35,501 nt of DNA, from the NCBI GenBank assembly GCA_014444615.1, contig PVXE01000045.1:1-35501 (forward strand), read 5' to 3'. The stretch is from Tagaea sp. CACIAM 22H2. GTDB lineage: Bacteria > Pseudomonadota > Alphaproteobacteria > CACIAM-22H2. The notes beneath the pieces were generated by a model. That model was not told the origin of the DNA. It ran no database searches and saw only the letters and a list, made by a program, of their open reading frames with translations. Positions 1 through 8,286 of this stretch are shown here, piece by piece (position 1 is the first letter of the stretch; each line of letters opens with the position of its first letter). Made by a program: the position numbers and the translations under genes.

Positions 1-501
1 CCGCATGATGCCCCACACCGTGCCGAACAGCCCGATGAACGGCGCCGTCGAGCCGACCGAGGCGAGGAACGTCATCTGCTTTTCGAGGCGATCCATCTCG
101 CGCGACAGCGTGACCTGCATCACGCGCTCGATCCGCGCTTGCAGCGAGGCGCGCATCTGACCGGCGGCGACGAGGCCCTTGGCGGCCGAGCGGCGCCATT
201 CGCGCATCGCGGCGCCGAACATCGCGGTCATCGGATCGGCGGGCTGGGCGCCGACGCGATCGTAAAGATCTTCGAGCGAACCGCCCGACCAGAACTGATC
301 TTCGAACTGGTTCGCGGCGTTCTGCAGCTTGCGCAAGCGCAGCAGCTTGTCGATCACGATCGCCCAGGTCCAGAACGAGGCGACGACGAGCACGAGAACG
401 ACGAACTTGCCGACCAGATCGGCATGAAGGAACAACGCCCACGGCGTGAAATCCGGCACCCCCGAACTGGCGGCGGCAAGCGTATCGACGGTGTTATTCA
501 T
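1..501 (-). CDS. tolQ: Tol-Pal proton channel subunit TolQ (N-terminal part; runs off the left edge)
   Basis: This is the inner-membrane subunit of the TolQ-TolR motor, which uses the proton gradient to energise TolA-Pal during outer-membrane constriction at division. The window holds the first 167 codons; the family is usually about 230-240 aa, so the rest lies outside. The start is the ATG at 501 (MNNTVDTLAA). A first membrane segment lies around residues 28-48, followed by the long cytoplasmic stretch. The visible end has the TolQ/ExbB signature STAPFIGLFGTVWGIM at the start of TM2. It sits 33 nt downstream of ybgC on the same strand, the standard ybgC-tolQ order. I am sure of TolQ rather than ExbB or MotA because of the ruvCAB-ybgC context. 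Confidence 0.95.
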   Translation of the reverse strand, partial: MNNTVDTLAAASSGVPDFTPWALFLHADLVGKFVVLVLVVASFWTWAIVIDKLLRLRKLQNAANQFEDQFWSGGSLEDLYDRVGAQPADPMTAMFGAAMREWRRSAAKGLVAAGQMRASLQARIERVMQVTLSREMDRLEKQMTFLASVGSTAPFIGLFGTVWGIMR

Positions 502-534
502 GTCTTCTATTCCCGTTGCGGAATGGGGTTTGTC

Positions 535-960
535 TCAAGGTTTCGTGACCAGAATGTGGCGCGACAAAGCTTCCTTTACGGTCGCGGGCCATCGGGTCGG
601 TTTACCGTCCGCCAAGCCCACGCAGGCCAAGCGAACGTCGAGCACGGCGAGAACGGCCCCGTCGGCGGCGCGTTTGACGGTCTGGCGCGCCTCGGCGGAA
701 GCCCCGCCCAGCGCCACCAATTGGCTTTCGACCGTCAATACGTCGTCCAGTCTCGCGGGCCGCAAATACTCGACCGACACGGCGCGCACGGGAAACGCGA
801 TACCGTCATCGGCGGCGATTTTCTGTTGGGAGATGCCGGCTTCGCGTAGGATTTCGGTGCGCGCCCGCTCGGCGAATTTCAGGTAATTGGCGTAGTACAC
901 GATACCGGCGGCGTCGGTATCTTCGTAATAGACCTTCATGTCGAGGCGATGAACGGTCAT
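535..960 (-). CDS. ybgC: YbgC-family acyl-CoA thioesterase of the tol-pal operon
   Basis: A 141-aa single hotdog-fold protein. YbgC hydrolyses acyl-CoA thioesters, has been linked to phospholipid metabolism, and is the usual first gene of tol-pal operons. The signature [19 protein letters not shown] (from residue 11) carries the catalytic Asp region and the HxN/YxN-type loop of 4-hydroxybenzoyl-CoA thioesterases. I chose the ATG at 960 because the protein then starts at [16 protein letters not shown], the normal family length. Longer in-frame starts would run into ruvB. Its ATG overlaps the ruvB TGA in an ATGA, which suggests translational coupling to ruvB. Confidence 0.93.
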   Translation of the reverse strand: MTVHRLDMKVYYEDTDAAGIVYYANYLKFAERARTEILREAGISQQKIAADDGIAFPVRAVSVEYLRPARLDDVLTVESQLVALGGASAEARQTVKRAADGAVLAVLDVRLACVGLADGKPTRWPATVKEALSRHILVTKP

Positions 961-2018
961 TCGGACTCGTCCTCGCGCGGCAGATCGAGAGCGGCTTGCG
1001 AACCCGCCGGCGCCTTCAAGCCCAGATGCGCCCAGCCCTTGTCGCCCAGCACGCGACCGCGCGGCGTGCGCAGCAACAGCCCTTCCTGAATGAGATAAGG
1101 CTCGATCACGTCTTCGATCGTGTCGCGTTGTTCGGCCAAGGCCGCCGCGAGCGTTTCCACGCCCACCGGCCCGCCGCCGTAATTCTCGGCGATGCACTTC
1201 ATATAGCGCCGGTCCATCGCGTCCAGTCCGACCGCGTCGACTTCGAGACGGCGCAATGCCGCGTCCGCCGCCTTGCGATCGATGATCGAGGTTCCGGCCA
1301 CCGACGCGAAATCGCGCACGCGGCGCAGCAGCCGCCCGGCAATGCGCGGCGTGCCCCGGCAGCGGCGCGCGATTTCCTTGGCCCCGTCGGCGGCGATCGA
1401 AAAACCAAGCACGCGCGCGGCGCGCAAGACGATCATCTCGAGTTCGGCGGGCGAATAGAAGATGAGCCGCAGCGGAATGCCGAAGCGATCGCGCAGCGGC
1501 GTGGTCACGAGGCCCGAGCGCGTCGTAGCGCCGACCAGCGTGAAGGGCGGCAGATCGATGCGCACCGAGCGCGCGGCCGGGCCTTCGCCGATGATGAGGT
1601 CGAGCTGGAAATCCTCCATCGCGGGATAAAGGATTTCCTCGACCGCCGGCGACAAGCGATGGATTTCGTCAATGAACAGCACGTCGCGCGGCTGAAGATT
1701 GGTGAGCAGCGCCGCCAGATCGCCCGCCTTGGCGATGACGGGGCCCGACGTCGCGCGGAACCCGACGCCAAGTTCCTTCGCCACGATCTGCGCCAGCGTG
1801 GTTTTGCCCAAGCCCGGCGGCCCGTGCAGCAACACGTGATCGAGCGCTTCGCCGCGCGCGCGCGCCGCTTCGACGAAGACGCGCAGATTTTCGCGGATTT
1901 GCTTCTGGCCGACGAATTCGTCCAGCGCCAGCGGCCTGATATGCCGATCCGGCCCGTCATCGGGCAGCGCCTCGCGCGACACGTCGCGCAGCGGTTTATC
2001 TTCGGCGGCGGCGGTCAC
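957..2018 (-). CDS. ruvB: Holliday junction branch-migration ATPase RuvB
   Basis: A 353-aa AAA+ motor that forms hexameric rings on DNA beside RuvA and drives branch migration of Holliday junctions. The Walker A motif is GPPGLGKT (residues 66-73), Walker B is LFIDEIH (D117, E118), sensor 1 is GATTRSG, and an arginine-finger region follows at LRDRFG. The C-terminal winged-helix domain includes the RTPRGR segment that contacts DNA. The start is a GTG at 2018 that overlaps the ruvA stop codon (GTGA), which fixes the start by coupling. Length is normal for the family. The gene follows ruvC and ruvA and precedes ybgC with no gap, so the block is probably one transcript. Confidence 0.98.
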   Translation of the reverse strand: MTAAAEDKPLRDVSREALPDDGPDRHIRPLALDEFVGQKQIRENLRVFVEAARARGEALDHVLLHGPPGLGKTTLAQIVAKELGVGFRATSGPVIAKAGDLAALLTNLQPRDVLFIDEIHRLSPAVEEILYPAMEDFQLDLIIGEGPAARSVRIDLPPFTLVGATTRSGLVTTPLRDRFGIPLRLIFYSPAELEMIVLRAARVLGFSIAADGAKEIARRCRGTPRIAGRLLRRVRDFASVAGTSIIDRKAADAALRRLEVDAVGLDAMDRRYMKCIAENYGGGPVGVETLAAALAEQRDTIEDVIEPYLIQEGLLLRTPRGRVLGDKGWAHLGLKAPAGSQAALDLPREDESE

Positions 2019-2638
2019 GCGAGCTCACGCAACGCTTCGGGGATCAGCGCCTGCACGCCCGCATCTTCGCCCAAACGCTTGACGGCCTTGTTGGTCGCGG
2101 CGACCGCTTCGGCGCGCTTGTAGCCGAGATTGACCAGCGCCGAGACCGCATCCGCCGCTTGGTCCGTGGCGGGTGCCGCCCCCGGCAAGGCGGCCGGTGC
2201 GGCGGACGGTTTGCCCGCCGCGAGGACGATGCCCAGAGCCGCGACTTTGTCCTTCAGTTCCGACGCGATGCGCTGCGCGAGCTTGGGCCCCACGCCGTCG
2301 GCGCGCGTCAGCATCGATTTGTCTTCGGCCAGAATCGCGGCGGCGATTTCGCCGGGCGCCAAGGCCGACAGAAGCGCGAGGCCCGCTTTCGGCCCCACGC
2401 CCTGCACGCTCGTCAGCAGACGGAAGCAATCGCGTTCCTCGCGCGTCGCGAAGCCGAACAACTCGATCGCGTCCTCGCGCACGACGGTTTCGACATGGAC
2501 GGCGCACGCCTCCCCTTCACCGCCGATCGCGGCGAGGGTGCGCGCCGACGCGCGCACGAGATAGCCGACACCGTTCACGTCGATCGTGGCGGAATCCTTG
2601 CCGCGCTCGTCGACCTTGCCTTTGAGCTTGGAGATCAT
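2015..2638 (-). CDS. ruvA: Holliday junction DNA-binding protein RuvA
   Basis: A 207-aa protein that as a tetramer grips the four-way junction and recruits RuvB. Domain I (OB fold) starts with [11 protein letters not shown]. Domain II carries the helix-hairpin-helix motifs around [19 protein letters not shown] and [21 protein letters not shown] Pro/Ala-rich linker (about residues 140-157) leads to domain III ([15 protein letters not shown]), which binds RuvB. The ATG at 2638 overlaps the ruvC TGA (ATGA), and its stop overlaps the GTG of ruvB. All three ruv genes are thus translationally chained. Confidence 0.97.
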   Translation of the reverse strand: MISKLKGKVDERGKDSATIDVNGVGYLVRASARTLAAIGGEGEACAVHVETVVREDAIELFGFATREERDCFRLLTSVQGVGPKAGLALLSALAPGEIAAAILAEDKSMLTRADGVGPKLAQRIASELKDKVAALGIVLAAGKPSAAPAALPGAAPATDQAADAVSALVNLGYKRAEAVAATNKAVKRLGEDAGVQALIPEALRELA

Positions 2639-3147
2639 GACGCGCCCGCCATGACCGTGCCGCGCGACCAGGCGGCGCGCGACTGCATGTGATGCGCGTG
2701 ACAGATCGCGACGGCGAGCGCATCGGCCGCGTCCGGGCTTTCGAATTTCACGCCGGGCAGCAGGCGCTGCACCATCATCTGGATCTGCGCCTTGTCGGCA
2801 TGCCCCGCCCCGACGACCGATTTCTTGATCGCGTTGGCGGCGTATTCGGCGACGGGCAGATTGCAGCGCGCGGGCGCCAACATCGCGACACCGCGCGCCT
2901 GGCCCAGCTTTAAGGTCGAAGCCGGGTTCTGGTTGACGAAGGTTTCTTCGATCGCGGCCTCGAGCGGCGCCCAGGCTTCGATCGCCGCCATCAGCCCGTC
3001 ATGCAGCTGCGTCAAACGCTCGGCGGTGGAAAGATCGCCGTCGCTGGAAATCCGCCCGTTCGCCACATGGGTCAGGCGGTTGCCGGCCATCTCGATCACG
3101 CCCCAGCCGGTGTGGCGAAGCCCCGGATCGATGCCGAGCACGCGCAT
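2635..3147 (-). CDS. ruvC: Holliday junction resolvase RuvC
   Basis: A 170-aa endonuclease of the RNase H fold that cuts the junction held by RuvAB. The first catalytic Asp is D7 in MRVLGIDPG. The second acidic site is the [11 protein letters not shown] motif (E67/E68). The C-terminal acidic pair is in [16 protein letters not shown] (D139, D142). Length and start are typical of the family. It lies directly downstream of yebC, whose stop codon overlaps the ruvC start by one nucleotide. The yebC-ruvCAB order is common in proteobacteria. Confidence 0.97.
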   Translation of the reverse strand: MRVLGIDPGLRHTGWGVIEMAGNRLTHVANGRISSDGDLSTAERLTQLHDGLMAAIEAWAPLEAAIEETFVNQNPASTLKLGQARGVAMLAPARCNLPVAEYAANAIKKSVVGAGHADKAQIQMMVQRLLPGVKFESPDAADALAVAICHAHHMQSRAAWSRGTVMAGAS

Positions 3148-3899
3148 CAGGCGGCCGACAGCTTGGCCATGACCGCGTCGGACACTTCGAAATTCGCGGT
3201 GACGGTCTGGACGTCGTCGTTGTCCTCCAGCGCTTCGACCAAGTCGAGCGTGGCGCGCGCGGCTTCTTCGTCGAGCGGCACGGTCACGCTGGCGCGGAAC
3301 ACCAACGCCGCCTGCACGGGCTCGCCGAATTTCGCCTCAAGGGCCGCGCGCACGGCGCCGAAATCGTCGGGCGCGCAGGTGATCTCGTGGCGCTCGGCGT
3401 TGCTTTCGCAGTTATCCGCACCCGCTTCGATCGCAGCTTCGAGCATCGCGTCGGCCGAAGCCTTGTCCGCCTTGAAGGCGATCAGGCCCAAACGCTGGAA
3501 ATTGAACGCGACGGAATTGGTTTCGCCCAGCGCGCCGCCGTTCTTGGTGAAGATCGAGCGCACATCGGAAGCGGTGCGGTTGCGATTGTCGGTCAACGCT
3601 TCGACGATCAGCGCCACGCCGCCGGGGCCGTAGCCTTCGTAGCGGACTTCTTCGTAGATCACGCCGTCTTCCTGGCCCGAGCCGCGGCGGATGGCCTTGT
3701 CGACCGTATCCTTGGGCATATTGGCTTCGCGCGCGGCGATGACGGCGGCGCGCAAGCGCGGATTGGCGGCGGGATCGGGCAGGCCGGTTTTGGCCGCCAC
3801 GGTGATTTCGCGGATGATTTTGGTGAAGAGTTTGCCCCGCTTGGCGTCCTGCTTGCCTTTGCGGTGCATGATGTTTTTGAACTGGGAATGGCCGGCCAT
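3147..3899 (-). CDS. yebC: YebC/PmpR-family protein (probable transcriptional regulator or translation factor)
   Basis: A 250-aa member of the TACO1/YebC family. Members have been described as DNA-binding regulators (PmpR) and, more recently, as factors that help ribosomes on difficult sequences; the role here cannot be told from the sequence. The conserved N-terminus [20 protein letters not shown] sets the start at the ATG at 3899. A TTG three codons upstream is possible but not needed. The middle contains the family stretch [14 protein letters not shown] and [19 protein letters not shown]. It is the first gene of the yebC-ruvCAB-ybgC-tolQ block and faces the divergent DUF302 gene across a 145-nt promoter region. 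Confidence 0.95.
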   Translation of the reverse strand: MAGHSQFKNIMHRKGKQDAKRGKLFTKIIREITVAAKTGLPDPAANPRLRAAVIAAREANMPKDTVDKAIRRGSGQEDGVIYEEVRYEGYGPGGVALIVEALTDNRNRTASDVRSIFTKNGGALGETNSVAFNFQRLGLIAFKADKASADAMLEAAIEAGADNCESNAERHEITCAPDDFGAVRAALEAKFGEPVQAALVFRASVTVPLDEEAARATLDLVEALEDNDDVQTVTANFEVSDAVMAKLSAA

Positions 3900-4044
3900 C
3901 GTCCTCAAATCCGGAAAGTTCGGTCGCGAATCGGCTAGATATACGGGAATCCCCGAAAAACCTATACCAAACCTAGCCGAACGTCACGGTTTGTTCCTCG
4001 ACGACACCCGTATCCCGCGATCGATCCGGAACGAACCGGCGGAC
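3900..4044. promoter_or_regulatory. Divergent control region between yebC and the DUF302 gene
   Basis: This 145-nt AT-richer gap must hold the promoters for both divergent transcripts. It contains a perfect 8-bp inverted repeat, TCGGCTAG at 3931-3938 and CTAGCCGA at 3973-3980, enclosing 34 nt. Two GANTC sites (3928-3932 and 3947-3951) lie in or near it. I could not assign a clear -35/-10 pair. Confidence 0.45.
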
Positions 4045-4500
4045 ATGAAACCGTTCCGCCATCGCCTTGCCGCCGTCCTGACGCTTTTATTCGCTTTTGT
4101 CGGCGCGGCGCAGGCGCAGACGGCGAGTCTGCACTCGCCCTACGGCTTCGACGAGACGCTCGCGAGGGTCGAGCGCGCGATCGACGCCAACGGCATGTTC
4201 AAGATCGCGACCGCCAGCGCCTCGCGCGCCGCCGCCGGGCTTGGCATCGCGATTCCGGGTGACGCGGTCGTGCTGATCTTCCGCAACGATTTCGCGCGGC
4301 GCATTCTCGCCGCCGATCCGACGGCGGGGGTCGAGGCGCCGCTGCCGATCCATATAAGCGAAACGAAGACCGGCACGGTGATCGCCTGGAAGCGCCCGTC
4401 GGACGTCTATGGTCCTTATCCGGCGCCCGAGGTCGCCCGTGTCGCGCGCGAACTCGACGCGATCTTCGCCAAAATCGCTGCCGACGCGTTGATCCCGTGA
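4045..4500 (+). CDS. Secreted DUF302-family protein
   Basis: A 151-aa protein with a Sec signal peptide: MKPFRHRLAAVLTLLFAFVG followed by a likely cleavage site after AQA (about residue 24). It is therefore probably periplasmic. The rest matches the DUF302 (COG3439) fold: a YGFDETLARVERAI start, a central VVLIFRNDFARRIL strand-helix, and the terminal SDVYGPYPAPEVARVARELD region. DUF302 proteins have no settled biochemical role. I chose the ATG at 4045 because it opens the signal peptide; longer in-frame readings overlap yebC antisense. The stop overlaps the GTG of the YeeE gene (GTGA), so the two proteins are probably co-translated and may act together. Confidence 0.85.
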   Translation: MKPFRHRLAAVLTLLFAFVGAAQAQTASLHSPYGFDETLARVERAIDANGMFKIATASASRAAAGLGIAIPGDAVVLIFRNDFARRILAADPTAGVEAPLPIHISETKTGTVIAWKRPSDVYGPYPAPEVARVARELDAIFAKIAADALIP

Positions 4501-5498
4501 ACGCGCTCGCGGCGCTGATTTTGGGGATGGCGCTGGGCGCCACGCTGATCTGGGGCCGGATCGGCTTCGCGGGAACGTTCCGCGCCTGGCAGGCCGAAGA
4601 TCGCGCCGACGGCTTGGCCCCGCTATTCGTATTTCTTGGTGCGGGAATCGTGCTGCACGCGCTCGCCTTCGGCGCGTTCGGCGCGTCGGGCGGGTTTGTG
4701 GCCCCCGCCGGAGTGACCGTCGCATTCGGCGCGTTCGTCTTCGGCATCGGCATGCAACTCGCCAATGCCTGCGGCTCGGGCACGTTGGCGGCGCTGGGGT
4801 CCGGCAGTACGCGCATGCTCGCCGTTCTGCCGTTTTTCGTCGCCGGGGCCGTGCTCGGCACGTTGAACGCCGATTTCTGGGACGCGTTGCCCGCCCCACC
4901 GGCGATATCGCTGGGCGAAGCGCTTGGCTGGCCCATCGCAACGCTGGCGCAACTCGTTCTGCTCGTGGTTCTGTGGATCGCCGTCGCGCGGCGTGCGTTG
5001 CCCGAGCGGCGCGCTTGCATCGCCGCCCTTGCGCTTGCCGCGTTCGCGGTTTTGGCGCTGCCGATCGCGGGGCATGTTTGGGGCATCACATGGGGCTTCG
5101 CGTTGACCGGCTCCAAACTCGCGCAAAGCCTCGGCTGGGACCCGAGCGGCGTTTCTTTCTGGCGCCAGGATTGGGCACGAGCCGCCCTCGAAACGCCTTT
5201 GTGGGCCGACACGACGGTCGCGATGGATGCGGGCATCGTCGCCGGTGCGATCGTCGCGGCGCGCGCACTCGGCCAATGGGGCGGCTTCGCGAAACTGCGC
5301 AAGCGCGAATGGATCGCCGCCGCGCTCGGCGGAATCGCGATGGGCTATGGCGCGCGGATCTCGGGCGGCTGCAATATCGGCGCGTTCGTCGGCGGCATCG
5401 TCTCGGGCAGCCCGCATGGCTGGCTGTGGATCATCGCCGCGTTGATCGGCAGCCGCACGGGCATCGCACTCCGCCCGTTCTTCGCGATGCGCGCCTAA
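4497..5498 (+). CDS. YeeE/YedE-family (DUF395) membrane transporter, probably for a sulfur compound
   Basis: A 333-aa protein that is hydrophobic almost throughout, with roughly nine or ten membrane segments. It carries the two family signature loops, each with a conserved Cys: QLANACGSGTLAALGSGS in the first half and RISGGCNIGAFVGGIVSGS in the second. This internal repeat is typical of YeeE/TsuA, where thiosulfate passes along Cys residues by transient hydrogen bonds. Thiosulfate or a related sulfur species is thus the best guess for substrate, by family only. The GTG start overlaps the DUF302 stop. Its TAA shares bases with the stop of the convergent ymdB-like gene, so no terminator separates them. 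Confidence 0.85.
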   Translation: MNALAALILGMALGATLIWGRIGFAGTFRAWQAEDRADGLAPLFVFLGAGIVLHALAFGAFGASGGFVAPAGVTVAFGAFVFGIGMQLANACGSGTLAALGSGSTRMLAVLPFFVAGAVLGTLNADFWDALPAPPAISLGEALGWPIATLAQLVLLVVLWIAVARRALPERRACIAALALAAFAVLALPIAGHVWGITWGFALTGSKLAQSLGWDPSGVSFWRQDWARAALETPLWADTTVAMDAGIVAGAIVAARALGQWGGFAKLRKREWIAAALGGIAMGYGARISGGCNIGAFVGGIVSGSPHGWLWIIAALIGSRTGIALRPFFAMRA

Positions 5499-6304
5499 GC
5501 GGGCAAAGCCGGGATCAGCCGCCCGCCCGCGCGCACGGGATGGATGCGCGTGCACAGGCCGTCGGCGCCGATTTCGGCGTAGATGCCGCACATCGTGCCC
5601 TCGCCCTCGGCCGGGGTCAGGCGTTCGCCCGGCATTTTGCGCACGAAGCGCGCGATCGCCGGTTCCTTCTTCATGCCGATGACGGAATCGTAGTCGCCGC
5701 ACATGCCGGCATCGGTCTGATAGCCGGTCCCGCCGGGGAAAATCTGCGCATCGGCCGTCGGCACGTGGGAATGCGAGCCGACGATCAGCGACGCGCGCCC
5801 ATCCGACAAATGGCCCAGCGCCATTTTCTCGCTGGTCGCTTCGCCGTGCAGATCGATCAGGATCGCGGCATTCGTGCCGCCCAAGCGATGCTGGCCGAGC
5901 AGCGTTTCCAGCGCGGCGAACGGATCATCGAGCGGGTCCATGAACAGCCGCGTCATCAAATTCGCGACGACGATGTTGGCGCCGTTCTTCAGGCGATAGA
6001 CGCCCACCCCTTTGCCGGGCGTGCCCTTGGGGAAGTTCAGCGGCCGCAGCAGCTTCGGATCGCGGTCGATGGTCAGGATCAATTCGCGCTGATCCCACAC
6101 ATGATTGCCGGTGGTGATGCAATCCACACCGGCGGCGTAAAGCTCGGCGGCGATCTTGTCGGTGATGCCGAAACCGCCGGCCGCGTTCTCGCCGTTCGCG
6201 ACGACGAAATCGAGCCCCAGCGAGGACCGCAAACCCGGCAGATGTTTTTGAACCGCTTCGCGGCCGGACCGGCCGATGATGTCGCCCAGAAACAACAACT
6301 TCAC
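5495..6304 (-). CDS. YmdB-like metallophosphoesterase (TIGR00282 family)
   Basis: A 269-aa calcineurin-type phosphoesterase. The metal-binding motifs are visible: LFLGDIIGRSGREAV at the N-terminus (Asp), NGENAAGGFGIT (Asn/Glu), TTGNHVWDQRE (GNH), DLHGEATSEK and SLIVGSHSHVPTADA (HxH). The family includes Bacillus YmdB, a 2',3'-cyclic-nucleotide phosphodiesterase. The GTG at 6304 is taken as the start because it opens VKLLFLGD and overlaps the TGA of the upstream cyclo-ligase gene (GTGA). A second GTG lies one codon upstream. Its stop at 5495-5497 overlaps that of the convergent YeeE gene. Confidence 0.9.
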   Translation of the reverse strand: MKLLFLGDIIGRSGREAVQKHLPGLRSSLGLDFVVANGENAAGGFGITDKIAAELYAAGVDCITTGNHVWDQRELILTIDRDPKLLRPLNFPKGTPGKGVGVYRLKNGANIVVANLMTRLFMDPLDDPFAALETLLGQHRLGGTNAAILIDLHGEATSEKMALGHLSDGRASLIVGSHSHVPTADAQIFPGGTGYQTDAGMCGDYDSVIGMKKEPAIARFVRKMPGERLTPAEGEGTMCGIYAEIGADGLCTRIHPVRAGGRLIPALPA

Positions 6305-6930
6305 CACGGCCACCACCAATTCTTCTTGGCGCCCGTGCGCGTTTCCAGCGCCATCGCCTCGGTCACGATCCAATCGAGTTTCTGGTCGTGGATGTCGACC
6401 GGAATGCGTTCCACGCGTTGCACCTCGTAGGCCACGCCCACCGCGAGCGTGTGTTTGATCTTGCGCTGGACGGTCAGCGTGCGGTCATAGAAACCGCCGC
6501 CATAGCCCAGGCGATTGCCCTGCCCGTCGAACGCGATCAACGGGATCAGCATCACGTCGGGATCGACGCGCGGGCTGTCGCTCAGCGGCTCCGACATGCC
6601 GAAGCGATGTTGCGACATTTGATCGCCCGGCTTCCATCGGCGGAAGATAAGCGGCGTGCCGCGCCGTTCGGCGACGGGCAAGGCGAGCGGATGGCCGCGC
6701 CGATGCAGCGCCTCCATCAGCGGGCGCGGATCGAGCTCGGCGCCGAAGGGCCAATAGGCCGAGACGATGGCACCGGGCGAAATGGGCACGCGCGCCAAGA
6801 AACGGTCGCGCACGCGCAACGCGGCGCCAATACCTTCGCGGACATGGAACGCCTCGCGCCGCTCGCGCGCGATCACGCGCAACGCGGTCTTTTCCTCGTC
6901 GATTTCCTCGTTGGAGGGCGATACGGCCAT
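6301..6930 (-). CDS. 5-formyltetrahydrofolate cyclo-ligase
   Basis: A 209-aa enzyme that converts 5-formyl-THF to 5,10-methenyl-THF with ATP, recycling this folate. The family signature is at the C-terminal half: LIPLIAFDGQGNRLGYGGGFYDRTL, with the ATP-binding glycine-rich turn and Tyr-Asp. Upstream are the substrate segment FRRWKPGD and the N-terminal ALRVIARERREA helix. I chose the ATG at 6930; a GTG directly before it would add one residue. It lies downstream of the 6S RNA, the conserved zapA-ssrS-fau (ygfA) arrangement. This is strong contextual support for both assignments. Confidence 0.93.
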   Translation of the reverse strand: MAVSPSNEEIDEEKTALRVIARERREAFHVREGIGAALRVRDRFLARVPISPGAIVSAYWPFGAELDPRPLMEALHRRGHPLALPVAERRGTPLIFRRWKPGDQMSQHRFGMSEPLSDSPRVDPDVMLIPLIAFDGQGNRLGYGGGFYDRTLTVQRKIKHTLAVGVAYEVQRVERIPVDIHDQKLDWIVTEAMALETRTGAKKNWWWPW

Positions 6931-6959
6931 CACGCTGCCAAATTGAAAGGGGGCATATC

Positions 6960-7128
6960 GGAGAGGTGGACGGAGCCGCAGAAGCCGTTGGCTTTGCTTT
7001 CCTCCAGGACCCGCTTACAGCAGGTGGGCACCGTGTACTGATGCCAGGGCACCAATAGGGACAGTTCCCAAGGAGTGAGTATCGGCCCCGGGGATAATGC
7101 TACCTGACCTGCCCCGCAGCTCCGTCCG
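6960..7128 (-). ncRNA. ssrS: 6S RNA (RNA polymerase regulator)
   Basis: 6S RNA mimics an open promoter and holds sigma-70 RNA polymerase in stationary phase. The 250-nt gap between zapA and the cyclo-ligase gene has no convincing ORF but has the expected structure. A perfect 9-bp closing stem is formed by GGACGGAGC (minus strand, 7127-7119) and GCTCCGTCC (6976-6968), enclosing about 142 nt. A promoter 7 nt upstream places the 5' end at about 7128, right at this stem. Position between zapA and fau is the classic ssrS location. The 3' end is approximate. A covariance-model search was not possible here, so the class rests on synteny, size and the closing stem. Confidence 0.85.
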
Positions 7129-7134
7129 AGGGGC

Positions 7135-7163
7135 AATGTAGGCGCTTCAACCCGCCACGGCAA
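7135..7163 (-). promoter_or_regulatory. Sigma-70-type promoter of the 6S RNA
   Basis: On the minus strand TTGCCG (7163-7158) is followed after exactly 17 nt by TACATT (7140-7135). The predicted start at about 7128 falls on the first base pairs of the 6S closing stem, so promoter and RNA end support each other. Confidence 0.7.
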
Positions 7164-7180
7164 CCCGAGGGGCGAGAATT

Positions 7181-8020
7181 CTACGCCGCGTGGTTGGCGT
7201 GTTCGGCGAGGCGCTCGATGCGCGCGAGCAGCGGCGAGAGCAATTCGCGCTGGCGATATTCCTCGTCCGAGCGCGTGCGGATTTCGTCCAAGCGCCTTCC
7301 GAGCTCGGAAGCGCGCACGGTCGACGCCGTGGCTTGCGCTTCGGCTTCCAACGCACGGCGTTCGGCCTTCACGAGCTTGGGCTCGAGATCGGCAAGCTTC
7401 GCTTTGTTGGCGGCGAGTTCGACTTCGAGCGCTTCGATGCGCGAAAGCGCATCGGCCGCTTTGGCTTCGGCCGCGGCGGCTTCTTGCGTCGCCGCGTCGG
7501 TTTCCGCCTGCAACGCCGTCGCGCGCTGATTGGCCAGCGCTGTTTCGCTTTGCGCGGCCCCCGCGATCGCCTCGAACTCGGCGAGGCGCTTGGCAAGTTC
7601 CTCGCATTTGCTGATCCAGGCTTGCGCGGCCGCTTCCGAGCGCGCGCGCGCGTTGTCGGCAAGCTTGGCGTCGCGCCGCGCGGCTTCCGCCGCTTCCATT
7701 TCGCGCGCGGCCAGCGCCTGCGCCTCGGCCTTGTCGCGCAACGCCGCTTCGTTGGCGGCGACCAAGGCAGGATCGATCACTTCGCGCGGCGGGGCGCTGC
7801 GCATGCGCTCGATCTCGTCATAGGCGTTGGCGAGTTCGTCGCCGAGATTGAGGGCGGCGAGCAGCATCAGGCGCGCATCGCCCGCCTGGCCCACCATGCC
7901 CACCATCTCGCGCACTTTCTCGTCGACATAGGCGCCGATCGCGCGCACGCGATCTTCGCCGCCGTCGTCACAAGCGATGGGATAGTCGCGGCCGTTGACC
8001 TTGACGAGGATCTGACCCAT
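7181..8020 (-). CDS. zapA: Cell division protein ZapA with a long C-terminal coiled coil
   Basis: ZapA bundles FtsZ filaments at the division ring. Residues 1-70 are a clear ZapA domain: MGQILVKVNGRDYPIACDDG, then RVRAIGAYVDEKVREM and LMLLAALNLGDELANAYDE. ZapA proteins are normally about 100-130 aa, but this one is 279 aa. Residues from about 90 to 260 are almost unbroken Ala/Glu/Lys/Arg-rich helix with heptad-like spacing, so a long coiled coil is predicted. It may extend FtsZ cross-links, which is an inference. It lies 20 nt downstream of the DUF4164 gene, and the 6S RNA and cyclo-ligase genes follow. Confidence 0.88.
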   Translation of the reverse strand: MGQILVKVNGRDYPIACDDGGEDRVRAIGAYVDEKVREMVGMVGQAGDARLMLLAALNLGDELANAYDEIERMRSAPPREVIDPALVAANEAALRDKAEAQALAAREMEAAEAARRDAKLADNARARSEAAAQAWISKCEELAKRLAEFEAIAGAAQSETALANQRATALQAETDAATQEAAAAEAKAADALSRIEALEVELAANKAKLADLEPKLVKAERRALEAEAQATASTVRASELGRRLDEIRTRSDEEYRQRELLSPLLARIERLAEHANHAA

Positions 8021-8040
8021 GCGTAGCGTTCCTTCGCTCG

Positions 8041-8286
8041 TTAGACCGCGCTCTTGAGGCGTTCGATCGCCTTGTCGAGACGCTTTTCGACTTGGTCGGC
8101 GATCGCCGAGAGCGCGGCGTAGTCGGTTTTCAGGGTCGCGAGTTCGGCTTCCGCCTTCTCCGCCCGCTTCACGGCCGCGTCGATTTCGCCCTTCAGGACG
8201 GTTTCGGTCTTGTCGCGCGCCTCCAAGGCGGCTTCGAGACGCTGGACGGCGGCGTTCAGGCGTTCAACAGGTGTTGGAGTCGACAT
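8041..8286 (-). CDS. Small coiled-coil protein, DUF4164-like
   Basis: An 81-aa protein made almost entirely of heptad-like helix (VERLNAAVQRLEAALEARD, then KRAEKAEAELATLKTDY and ADQVEKRLDKAIERL). It resembles the DUF4164 proteins that sit directly before zapA in many alphaproteobacteria. No catalytic motif is present. The ATG at 8286 gives MSTPTPVERL; the longer in-frame extension upstream has no support. With the next gene (zapA) 20 nt away, it is probably a partner in division-ring organisation. That role is inferred from position and coiled-coil character only. Confidence 0.75.
   Translation of the reverse strand: MSTPTPVERLNAAVQRLEAALEARDKTETVLKGEIDAAVKRAEKAEAELATLKTDYAALSAIADQVEKRLDKAIERLKSAV

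Noticed and set aside
5495..5498. Overlapping stop codons of the YeeE and YmdB-like genes as a frameshift or truncation
   Set aside because: Both proteins have complete family ends, so this is just tight convergent packing.
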